From positions 10,478,001-10,542,000 of the forward strand of contig NC_039478.1 of the NCBI RefSeq assembly GCF_003590095.1: a DNA stretch of 64,000 nucleotides. Direction: 5' to 3'. Below, in pieces: positions 45,346 to 56,672 of the stretch (position 1 is its first letter; each line of letters opens with the position of its first letter). Position numbers and translations under genes: made by a program. The notes beneath the pieces were generated by a model, which did not search any database, was not told where the DNA came from, and worked only from the letters and a program-made list of their open reading frames with translations. This DNA is from Trichoplusia ni. Lineage: Eukaryota; Arthropoda; Insecta; Lepidoptera; Noctuidae.

Positions 45346-46690
45346 TACAAAGCGTTCAGAACACTCACGAATATTTACCAATAACAGCCGTAAACTACTC
45401 ATCATAAACTCGGTCACTTATTAAACCCCGCCTGGATCGCTGCCAACGTACCTGCATCAAGAAAATATTTACTCAATAAACTTACTTCGACTCAGTTTCA
45501 TATTTAAACTGCATCCAAGCGCCATTGAACTCTGTTCAAATGTAGTTTCTTGGCCAATTTTCTATAGTTTGGGTTTTTCATGCTTATTTTTATACTTTGA
45601 ATTTGAATATAGGGTTTTAGGGTTGTGATTTGAAGAGAAGTATTTTTTAACCTTCCTTGAATGGAAAGAATTGTTTTATTTTCAGTAGTACGAATTTCAT
45701 AGCCTGCTATGTATAACAATATGCATATCACATTTATTTAACTACTGAAGAAGCCACTGTGAATAATTCCGAACGAAATTAAACTGATTGCCTATGACAG
45801 TGTCAGTTTGAGTGTTAAGGAGACCATCACCAAAAAATCCTTATTAAACTTTACTCATCCAAACTCCAAAAAGGACGAAACACTAGGTTTCATAAACGCC
45901 CGGTGATAAAATCCCAAGACTTAAACAGACGCTTCGAAACAAAACAATATCATTGCACGCCACAAACAACAGGCGAATCCGCTTAAAAAACTAGTGCAGA
46001 ATAAAACAAAGGCGAAACATTCACAAAGTAAAATATGAGTACGTATTTCTGTTGAAGTCGGGACATAGCTATTGTCACGTGCCAATTTTCCCAAGTTTCA
46101 GCCAAGATTCCGCACATAGAGAGACCCATTTGGGTTAGGGATGTGCTGTACTTACTATTCATGTTTCGATAACCTGGATCGATGGATCGAAACTAGAGTG
46201 GGAATGTATTCATGTTCGTTGACTTGATTTTCTGTGTTTGAAATTTAAATCGATTTTGGGAAAATTTCAAAGTTTGACTTTCGAGAAATGTATTTATATT
46301 TGTGTCGAACGGTTTATCAAGATTTTCTTGAGTCTTATTGTTATAAGAAAAATGCTTGAGGATAAGCAAGCTGCTTATGAATGAAAAGTTGTAGATTATT
46401 TTCTGATATCTGAGATCAATCAAGATACCATCAACCTCTAGTGTCAAGATATCCAGAGACATACAACATTCTCCCAATAGTGAGTGCTGTGTGTGGTATT
46501 ATAGAAGATGCGGTAAGGTGCATCTTATCCTTTCGGAGTGTGCTTGTGTCGGTATCAAAAGACATAAAGCTTTGCAAACAGTTTGTCTCTTTTAAGAGCA
46601 TTCTAGCCTCATTTTTAATATGAGGTTAGAATATTCTATTGTAATATTATTATGGATTACGGTTAGACTAGTAATTATATTTCTTTCAAA
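45346..46690. other. Unannotated AT-rich DNA
   Basis: I see no gene. Frames such as the 94-residue minus-strand one at 46193-46477 have no recognisable domain. Confidence 0.45.
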
Positions 46691-46870
46691 CTAGCTGTTA
46701 CCAGCGGGCCCGCTCGCTACAAATCCAAAATGATCTCAACGTAACACAAAATCGCGATAAGATCTTACAAACTATCAGTGTACAAAGTTTCGTCTAAATC
46801 CGTTCAGTGATTTTTGAATGATAAAGAAACAAACATCCTTACATGCAAACTTTCACGTTTATAATATTAA
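46691..46870 (-). mobile_element. Helitron-like element, second subfamily
   Basis: The plus strand starts CTAGCTGTTACCAGCGGGCC after an A (46690), contains AAATCCGTTCAGTGATTTTT and ends near CACGTTTATAATATTAA. On the minus strand this is a 5' ATATTATAAACGTG and a 3' GGTAACAGCTAG. The next Helitron-like copy begins immediately at 46871 on the plus strand. Confidence 0.65.
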
Positions 46871-47110
46871 TCTATACTAATATATAAAGCTGAAGAGTAT
46901 GTTTGTTTGAACGCGCTAAACTCAGGAACTACAGGTCCAAATTGAAAAATTATTTTTGTGTTGAATGGACCATTCACCGAGGATTAGGCTATAAACCATC
47001 ACGTTGCGACTAATAGGAGCGAAGATAGAATGGAAGATATGAAAAAAAAACAGGGCAGGTATAAATCATAACTTATATCTTCTACCCACGGGGATGAAGT
47101 CGCGGGCAAC
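46871..47110 (+). mobile_element. Helitron-like non-autonomous element, copy 5 (3' end lost)
   Basis: It starts TCTATACTAATATATAAAGC between A and T-like context, carries the full body and the hairpin GATGAAGTCGCGGGCAAC, but the terminal AGCTAG is replaced by ATGATAT. Without the CTAG end it should be immobile. Confidence 0.7.
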
Positions 47111-50100
47111 ATGATATAGATATAAAATCGTGGAAGTGACATATTATGTACAGAAAACTACCCGCTAACAAATTCAGAATAAAAAATATCATAACATCGA
47201 AATCATCGATACACTAAATAAATTGACAAGTGCATCCCTAATTTGGGTACGTACCTACATGTAGGGTAGAATATCGTTGTGATACTTGTGTTGGCTCGTG
47301 GCCCTTGTTGAAACATTTTGTTTTTATGGTGACTTCCTGAAACTCGGGAGTCGGGGTGTGCTATAACAATTTAGATCTATGTTCATTGGCGCTGTCGACA
47401 AACAGGGGGAGAAGCAATCATCAGCCTTCCGTCCCATCGTGATAAGGTGTGATTAGAATTTGGTTATTCTGAACTTTTTTTCGCTGTTTTTTGTGCAAAT
47501 ATTTACGTAATTACTTTTTTTTACTTAAATGGTATAAAAACAATTTCTTGTTTTCTTAAAGTATCAGATGAAAACTACTGAGCCAAACTTCCTGATATTC
47601 TGAAACAAAACCGGTTGATACCGCTCAAAATTTTGAGGTGACAATTATAAAAAATACAGAGGAATTAAGAACCTCCTCCTTTTTTAAAGTAGGTTTAAAA
47701 ACGAGACATTTAAAAAAAAAAGTAATTTTGCCAAAATTGCCAAAAGTAACGCACCCAGTTCTTCTACCCCTATAGATTTTCACATTTTAAGAAAACTACC
47801 CATATATTACTTTCTTTATCTACAATCCTCCACAAGACTCCTAACCTAACTCCTGACTCCGTATACCTACTGTTCTCAACATTCAGCTCCATAATATATT
47901 GACAGTAATTGTCTCCAGTGACGTATTAGTTCTTGCAACACCATGCCTCACTCCGTCTTCCCTTGTGTTCTGAAACATGAGCATGATGCTTAATAGAATT
48001 AGTATCACACTACGGAGTATCATGTCGTGAGCTATAACTTAGATGGTTCTAAATAAGGCTATATACTGCGAGTATGAAATATTGATTGCAAGGCATACAG
48101 CCTTCTTGGTTAAATTTGGAGTGGATTATAATAGCATATGATTTTAAGTTTGTGATATTTGAAGTTATAGATATTGTTATTTCTGTAATGATATGATCAA
48201 TTCAAAAGCCGATCGCGCCATTTGTATGTTTCGTTTAGGTTAATCTTTAGACATATTTTAAGTTATGGTATGAGAGACTTAGCAAGCAACATTTTTTGCT
48301 GTTACAATCATGATCTCAAAATCAACCTGCTGTTTCAGGCAAAGAGGGTCTCTTTGGGGAGCAATCTTTTAAACAAAAATACACATTGATACCTTGGCAT
48401 AAAATAACCTACAACATATTTACAGCAACCTAAAATCCGATTTCGCCAACGCTTAGCAAATTATCCAGTTTACGACAAAGCAATTTAATAACGAAAATTT
48501 TGCATGACAATTTAAGCCTCTTAAAAAATACACGCGACCTAATCGTCTCTAAGCAATAACGCAAACAAACCCTTAATCAAAAAAAGGGCGAAAGGCGATT
48601 ACGCCAACGGACATCTACGATTAGCGAAAAGCCAACAAAAGATTCAGATAATTCAAAAAAAGAACTTGGCTGTGAGCTTGACTATTAGCATCGTTAAAGC
48701 AGCGCACACAAACTCTTGTCATCTCTTTCCTCCGTTCGAAAATTTTCATAAGCGGGACGGGGATGGATTTTTTTGTGGAAATCACAGCATGAAGGTCATT
48801 AAGTGGCATCGGATAGATGCGTCTACTTTGTCATGTTATGATTGATGTCCTGACTGTGAAGGTTGACGTCACTTCCTTTCTCGCTCACGGATATGTCAAA
48901 TTGATTTTACTCTGAATAAATGTGATTGAGTAACGTTGGCGTTTGAAAAATGTACGAAATGTCTGTAGCATTGAGATAAAATTGAAAAGGGTTTATTATT
49001 ATAATTTTACTGTTATATTCCTTGGGTAATGAATACCATTTTTCCTTCATTCTTCCTTTAAAATTGACTATGAAGGTTTGAAGTCGTTACTTAGTCAAAA
49101 CCACACTTAAAATTAGAGGCATTCAAATAAGGTAGAACTAATTTGAAATTTGCCTTTTCATTAAAGTCTTTGTCAAATTCCCCTCAAGGCTATACAAGAA
49201 TTTAAATCCACAAAACACAACTCAAGAAAGAATAATTCCTAAAACCTTCGGTACAAAAACTGGTCCTTTCATCTCAAAATGTCGCAAAAAATATACAAGC
49301 CGAAAATATCCTCAGGGAAGTGTCGGCGGATTCCTAATTGGTTCATAATTAACTAGGACATCGGGTGTCCCGGAGGCCATAATAACTACTGGATATCAGA
49401 CCTCATACCATCTGATACGCCGTCGGAATATAATACGGGAGTATTGGAGTATCGGGAGATCAGTAAACCCGTATCGCTTGCCCAGCAAGAATATGTTTTG
49501 AATTCTTATTTACCTCTTTTGTGCTTTGTTTACTGAAACTCAATTGGTTTTTGAATTTCAAGTTACTCTCAGACGGACAAATAGACTTTACAGTGGATCG
49601 TTTGATAAGGAGGATTTTATCCGATTCGAATAATGCTACTCAAATATACTACTAAAAATGTCTGGCAGAAAGTGCTAGACATAAATACTGAATTCATATT
49701 TTATCTTACCTATATACTACCCACATTATAATAAAGTTTTTTAATAGCAACCCATATATTGTAAAAAACAACATCAGAACTTGACTTGCGCACTCCAACC
49801 GAAGCACCAACATTTTTCTTTTTAGCAATCGCGTAAAATATCCAATAATTATACTCTAAATTGTTTACACGCAAATGATCAAAAAAGCGCTCTAAGTCTT
49901 CTCCAAAACCTCACGACTTTAGCACTATCCCTCATAGCTAATCTAATCAGTGATCCAACAAAATTGCAGGCAGTTTCAATCAGGTCGACGGCAGGACGAG
50001 CGGTTGTGGCTCACGAATAAACACAGACCGATCGTGTAAAGCTTTGCCCGATGAGTATGTGCTCGTCTCAAAGGGGTTAGACTGGGCTTCTAGCATATAG

Positions 50101-53039
50101 TATTTGATGCTGTGACGTAATCTGCTTAGTGGTTACGCTATTGTGAGATATTTCGATGTTATCTTATTTGTGAGGTGGATTTGTATTTATTGGATTAAAC
50201 TGTATATTGTTATAGATTTACGATAATAGCTTAGAAATAATTAAATTTTATAGAATATTCAGGCGAATGGATTTTGCCGCCACTCAGTCGAAACTCTGTT
50301 CGTAGAACCGTTAAAATATAAAAAGAAATACTTAAAAACAGTTAATAGTACTTAATGGATGAAAGTTATCAAAACAACAATAGGAGACCTAGACAGATTT
50401 AGAGAACTAATTTCCTTTAGTTCTAAGAAAATAAAAATAAAACATTTCAAGAACTTTTGAATGTGATTCATTAATCTGAATTTCACGACGCAATATTCAG
50501 TCTATTAGAAAACATAAACACTTCAACTAACCTTACAACAAGGTTCAAATTGCCTTGATTGATTTTCTTTCAATTAAATTTGCTTTACTTATTACTTCAT
50601 GCACTACATTTACTCCAATCGTTTGTTTACTATTCTATCCATGTTTCCAATTCGCAAACAAAAAAATCCGATGTCACTCAAAAAGCTGCCATGGTCAAAA
50701 GAAAATGGGTTAGACAGGTCTGTCACATGCCTATAAACCATCGTGCTAAAAATACCACGGAACGGATTTTTTTCATGGGTTGAATCCTGAATCCAACCTT
50801 GCAGTTTAATGCAATTGAGTTGCTGCTTAAACATTAGAGAAACATCGGAAAAATATGATTTGTCTGCATAATCATTCTCCCAGCCTTTGAGTCTATGTGT
50901 TTGTGCGTATGACTAAAATATTGGTGGTTCAATTCTTAAGTAAGGGAGTAGCCAAATAAAAGTCACGACACTTATTGAAAAGGAATTTCATTATCACACA
51001 ATAAAGCGATTTAATCGAAGCCAGCCCTTGTAAAGTTGTGGTATATTTAAATTTTTCCTTGAACATTTTTCAGGGTAACTTTAACCTTCAAGACCAGACG
51101 GAAGAAAGAATAATTCAAAAAGCCTTTACCCAAATATCAAGATATAACGCCTAAATAAAAATAATATAGTCTAGCACTAAAAGTTGTGTTCAAATCACAA
51201 AAACCAATCGAATGAAACAAAAAATAGCGCAGTCGAAATAGTTGTTTTTAAATTAACACACAGAGATCCAATTCTAGGCATCCAATAGCTAATCTTTCCA
51301 CAGGATTGCAACTGAATACGTCGGTACAGTGCAGAAAAAAAGCGATCGGATCGCGAAATGGGGACATTCGGATGATGAATGCTCATAAATTGCCTTCGCA
51401 AAAAATTTGATTGATACCTGGAACGCACCTGTCCGGAATGCGTCATGAATGTCGGATTTCGGTAAAATTTGTGGGGAGTGCTTGTTGTTTTTATAAATAT
51501 TTTGTTTATTTTCGACGTGAAATATATGATGACGTATATTTAAAAGTCATAAGTACATGTTGCGTACGAATGCCATAAGACGTGACACGATACAATTAAT
51601 GGACAAATTTGAACGCTCGGTCAGTGACCTCGGTAGGCTACTTGGTGAAGCGAGTAGAGTCAAGTTTCCAGTATAATTATTTTTATTTAATTGCTAAAAT
51701 ATAAACTCTTGTAAATATAAGCTGTTGTTAAATGGAACAACACAAAATTATGTGCCTATCAATTCTTTTTTGTTTTTCTAGGGAAGCATTACAGAACTCA
51801 CACCTGTAGACAAAGCCTTTTGCCTTTTCAAACCGATCTCTTTTTAGCGAGTTCGGAAGCTATAAAACTCAGAACCTGAGAAAATCGTTATAACAAAAAC
51901 ATCAAAACTTTAGAATTGCCTTTCTTTTATTTAAAATAATGCTTAAAGTTACTATTACAAACTGTAACTACTTTTCTCAAAGATCTCGTAATTAGGTACA
52001 ATTGTAACTTCACAAACCATCCAAATTGTTCGAATTCTCGGCCATCATTTCACCTGCCTCTAATCACAATTTACCAAAGGGAGAAAATTCAACGAAATTC
52101 AAATTCTACCAGTTCGGGATCAGTTAGTCTCCTCATTAATAACTCTCTAACAAAATTTATTAATTTACGTTCCTTTCAACATTAACAAACTTTACCAACT
52201 AACAATTGCATTACGATCGAAGTTTAAACGACTTCTGAACTACGGCATTTTCTCTATTGTTGAACACAAACTAACGGTATTGTGTTACTGCTATTTAATC
52301 GACTCCTGTAATGGCACAAACAAAGTTTCAATAAACAGAATATTGGCAGAAGTTTCGATGACGACATTTTCGGAATGTTTGATTTAGTGGATTTTGGAGC
52401 GGTTGACTGTATAGACGTAGATTGTTTAATGAATTGTTTGTGTGCACAAAATACAGTAAAAATAGATAACACGCAAATAAGGATGTACAAGAGTGCTGTT
52501 TATACCACAACAAATGTCTACCAGCAGTCATGCACACACACACTCACACCCACACACATACGAGTCACAGCTTTTCAAAATGTAGCAAGCGGTTGAAGTA
52601 TCTAAAGACATATTTATTGTACCTCATGATTTATGGTTGATAAACTAATATTTTTAATAATTAATTGGCGTGAATGATCATAATCAATAGTCAATTTTAA
52701 GTGATTTATATTGTGACGTGTACATTGTGAGCAAGATAATATATTGTTCATCAAGAAATAAATAGTATCTACTTTTGTAAACCAGATTTTCTGGTTACAG
52801 AAACGCATAGCACACAATAGTGTAGAAATTAGCTTAGTTTGCGAAGAAATGTAATATTTTCACGACTGTTACGTCATTAGAGCACTGCGCAACGCGGCAG
52901 AGTATTGCAAACTTTGTTATATAATATTATGATTTTATAACACGTGCTTGTGACTGTATTTCAGGGGACTGATCTTTATAGGTTAACGCCCAAGATCAAG
53001 AACGTGAACGAAGAGGTTTTTGTCTTTCTACGGTTTCTA
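47111..53039. other. Long featureless AT-rich stretch
   Basis: Almost 6 kb in which I see no gene and no supportable repeat. A GC-balanced patch at about 49330-49500 stands out. Overlapping frames at 52254-52600 include a hydrophobic leader-like minus-strand frame that starts on TTG, not ATG. GTTGACGTCACTT (about 48862) is a CRE-like word. Confidence 0.4.
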
Positions 53040-53262
53040 CGTGTGCCTTAAAGCCTTTTTCAGCAAGTTCTATGGAGACCGGTAGAGCTGATGCCTGCCA
53101 GGCCAATAGGGTTGTCCAAAAGGGTTACCGTGGCTCACGTACACAAAGGTCAAAGGTAGGAACTTGGGTGGGTAGTAGTCAGTAAAAGTCTGACACTCAA
53201 GTCTGCTCTATATGAACCGGGAAAAGTCGTTTGATGATTTCCCATCCAAAAAAGGGAGAACC
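53040..53262 (+). repeat. Fragment of a dispersed repeat
   Basis: GGTAGGAACTTGGGTGGGTA, GTAGTCAGTAAAAGTCTGAC and TTTGATGATTTCCCATCC resemble the 3' region of a common lepidopteran repeat known to me only by its wording. It occurs once here. Confidence 0.4.
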
Positions 53263-53289
53263 TTTTTTATAGCTTTAAGATATCCCATC

Positions 53290-53366
53290 TTCATCGGGAT
53301 AGCCCAATTTGTTTCAACGGTTCAACGGTCTCAACAGGAGGCCGTAATCATGAGCTGACACGGTGG
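53290..53366. repeat. Foldback-type dispersed repeat, copy 7 (fragment)
   Basis: TTCATCGGGATAGCCCAATT and GGCCGTAATCATGAGCTGAC match the arm and centre of the family seen at the left edge of the window. Confidence 0.45.
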
Positions 53367-54512
53367 TTTGAAGTAAACACTTAGAAATTACAACATTCAA
53401 TAAGAAAATGAGTTTTGCTAATGCTCATTATTTTAAAATCCATACTTTTTTTTATTGGCGGGGGGACTTACCTCATGTTTCATTGGTTCTTAAAAATACA
53501 TGCTTTACCGCGTTTTTTTGTAACAAACTTAATCTTCTGCTGTTCTCTGTACATTGGCATCGGTCTATTAGGGCATCGCTCTAAAGATGGAAGGCATTAG
53601 AATGAAAATCTAATTATAAACACCGTCTGATCATTTACTTGGTAATAAATATATTGTTGTGAACAGAGGCTGTTCTACAGGGTGTTATAAAAGTACCTTT
53701 GAATTTACATAACATGATAAGTAACAGGTATTCTGTTTACTCATTTAGTAGATCGTGGTTATGCTCGTGTAGAGTAATGTAGTAAACAAATGCAAAATAT
53801 ATCCTTTCATTATTGTGGGTAAGTTTTATTGAAAATCGTTTAGCGGTTTGGAGATGAAAATGTAACAGATCGATAGACGATACATTTTAATTTGTTAAAA
53901 TAATTTTTAATTATCATTTGCTAGCTGTATTGTTAATATCAAAGTATTATATTTATCCAATTGGCTTTAATAGCGTTTGAAATTTATATATTTATATTAA
54001 TACAATAGTTTTCGATATATTTAATTAAAATACACATAAATACTTACCAAATACCAAAAACTTGCATTCTGCAAATTTTTAACATTGACTAAAATAGCCA
54101 TCAACATTAAAAATATGTTGTTTAAATATAATATCGTCGTTACAAACCGCTCATATCAATATGGGCAAAAATACCCAAACAATTTGAAATCGGAAGAGCA
54201 TCCAAATATTGGTACACCCATACCCCGACTTAATAATAAAGCAAAACGCCTACTTCTGCGTAAGTTTAATTAAATTTCATAATAATCGTATATTTCGAAG
54301 AGTTGAAAGTTGAATGTTATGTGGGATTATCCTGAGAAGTGGATTCACGAATTAATATTGTTTAATTCTATGGAAATTCAAAATCCGTATACCCATAACG
54401 AGATTTAGAATGTATTTCACATATCGCCGCAAATTAAGGTCAATCATAGGTATACGCTACTTCCACAAAAAAAATGTTAATTAAAATTTATCGAAAATTA
54501 TTTGTTTTGGAA
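53367..54512. other. Unannotated AT-rich DNA
   Basis: I see no gene. A 62-residue frame at 54085-54273 has no recognisable domain. Confidence 0.45.
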
Positions 54513-54600
54513 CTGCCTAATGACGCGTATTTATTGGGATTAGTTTTGGACCTAACTGGAGTTCTTAAACATGAGCTGATGCGGAGATGAGGCCGTGAAT
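54513..54600. repeat. Foldback-type dispersed repeat, copy 8 (one arm)
   Basis: TAATGACGCGTATTTATTGG, GATTAGTTTTGGACC and CTTAAACATGAGCTGATGCG are diverged versions of the arm and centre motifs. Confidence 0.5.
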
Positions 54601-55489
54601 CGACCGTTGTTACACGCGGTGCTCTACGCTGCGTTATGCATTGAAATGTTGTTGTTTTAATGAATAATTGTTTGTTTTATGAAAGGTGTTATAATAAAAT
54701 TGGTCAAGCCCATTAGCAGTGAAGAGGTAAAAAAACACACTAATATTAATGTGGCAATGTTCTAGTAGGAATATTGATTTGGAAGAGATTTCAGGCGAAC
54801 TCAAATACCTGTTCGATAAGAGCTCTAGAAAATTCTCGAAATAATACCTGAATTTTCTAAGAAGTGGTTTTTTTAAACGTCAAGTTACCTACGATTTTGT
54901 TATATACAGGTTTAGCTACATTTGATATGATTCAGAACTAAGACCTGCTTGGGCAAATGCGTCGCAAAAGAGAAGACTTACATAATAATTTTCTTCTTCT
55001 TTGATTTTTTCCCAAATGGCAGTTGCATTTAGGAACCTTTTGCAAAAACATTTCAAAAGGTTAGTGTAATTGAAGGAAACTTTAAAAAAAAATTGAATAT
55101 TAAAAGCTAAAAGCACTTTAAAACTCTACCGTCAAGAAATCATATAAAATAATATGAAAATACAACAATTTTCCTCAATTGACAACCCTAGCTTCAGCCA
55201 TACAACTGAAACAGATGTAGAAGGTAATGTAGCAGGGTTGTCACACAGCCGGTTACATGGAGGCACGGCAATGGCGCAGAAACACATCGGCCGTTCTCGA
55301 GCCTGTATCTAGAACATTCGGTTGTAACAGGGGTCAGTAACATTCGGTATCATTTATATTACTCACCCACGATATATTATGGTGATATTTTTTGTGTAGT
55401 TATAAGTCATGTTTTCTTTTACTGAAGCATGGATAATCTAGATAAACGTATATATACAGAATAATTGATGACGAAATTGATGTTGAATA
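54601..55489. other. Unannotated DNA
   Basis: A nine-base inverted repeat GACAACCCT/AGGGTTGTC brackets about 55179-55242, and the following 100 bases are GC-balanced. I cannot identify either. No gene is visible. Confidence 0.35.
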
Positions 55490-55740
55490 CCAGCCTGTAT
55501 GAAGCCCACTGCTGGGCACAAGACTCTTCGGTATTGGGAAGGTTTGGGCATTGATAACCACGCTAGCTCTTGCGGATTGGCGATTTTAGATTGGAATATT
55601 TGGATATCCAGGTTTAATCACAATTTGAGAAAATACATTATTTGGAAACAGTCACATTGATGACGTTTCCTGCTTTGGGATTGAACATTCACCCCGTGAA
55701 TTCAAATTCATGCACAGACTGCAAGACTGCTAAGACACTT
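55490..55740 (+). repeat. CTGCTGGGCA-family dispersed repeat
   Basis: GAAGCCCACTGCTGGGCACA, GGTTTGGGCATTGATAACCA, CGCTAGCTCTTGCGGATTGG and CGATTTTAGATT, later GGGATTGAACATTCACCCCG. This is the best copy of the family in the window. Confidence 0.6.
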
Positions 55741-56284
55741 GCTATCAAGTGGGCTCGTTGCACAAATTTCACCTCAATAATTTCAAAATTTTAGGATAAT
55801 GCTTTGGATTGCAATCATCTTGCTTTTGCAAGACATGCGATACAGAATTAGATCAATTACTTTCTAGTCCAAAGTTTTAATACAAAACGCTTATCACGGA
55901 GATCGTAAGTTTTATAACACCTTACTAATCCAATATTTACAACAACAAAAAAACGTTGGAATTATTCTGAGCTTGGTCCCAACTAATCGCCTTAAATACT
56001 TTTGACTTTGATGAGTCCAGACAGGGGTCACAAACAGTCGGTATCTAAACTAATGCTAGGTACACACTGTGATAATGAACGGTTCACTTTCTTCACTTGG
56101 ACTTGTATTCATATTGATACTTAGGCTGATATTGGTAGCTATTGTTCTACAAACACAAGTATCTCCCTTTGCGACATTCGTCTCAACAAAGAAATTAAAA
56201 TAAATAATAAACTACAAAAGATTGCAACTAATATTGAATGTCTAAAGAGTCTACGGTCTATATGGAAAGAGTCCTGCCTGCCGG
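55741..56284. other. Unannotated AT-rich DNA
   Basis: I see no gene or repeat. Confidence 0.5.
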
Positions 56285-56672
56285 TATACACCGTGATTTT
56301 TTAGTCGTCTTACAAAAGCAGCCCAGTTCATGTATCCAATGACTAGAACACGTTCATGAAAAAAAAATAGGTATTTATGAGATTTATGAAAAAAAATTAA
56401 ATGCAATTTTTATTCAATATTATGACGCAGTTCGTAGTTTTTTAGAAACACATCTCTGTTGCGAGCGCGGTCCGAGCCTTGTAACAATGGTGAGGGGCGC
56501 GGGCGGCGGCAATTTTATCATTTTTAAGAGTATATTTCAGATTTCTCTTGTTTAATTTTCTTCGTACTTATTATCTTAGTTGATGAAAAAAAAAATCGCG
56601 CCTAGGGGTATTTTACGTCGGATTCATGAACTGGGCTGCTTTTGTAAGACGACTAAAAAATCACCGTGTATA
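56285..56672. mobile_element. MITE with 48-bp terminal inverted repeats
   Basis: The left repeat (56285-56332) begins TATACACCGTGATTTTTTAG and ends GCCCAGTTCATG. The right repeat (56625-56672) is its reverse complement with one mismatch. The interior of about 290 bases includes a GC-rich patch (GAGGGGCGCGGGCGGCGG) and has no coding capacity. If TATA is the duplicated target, the element proper starts CAC(C/G)GTG. A TA duplication (Tc1/mariner-like) is another reading. Confidence 0.8.

Noticed and set aside
52254..52490. Minus-strand frame with a signal-peptide-like start
   Set aside because: It begins on TTG, overlaps frames on the other strand, and nothing else supports a gene.
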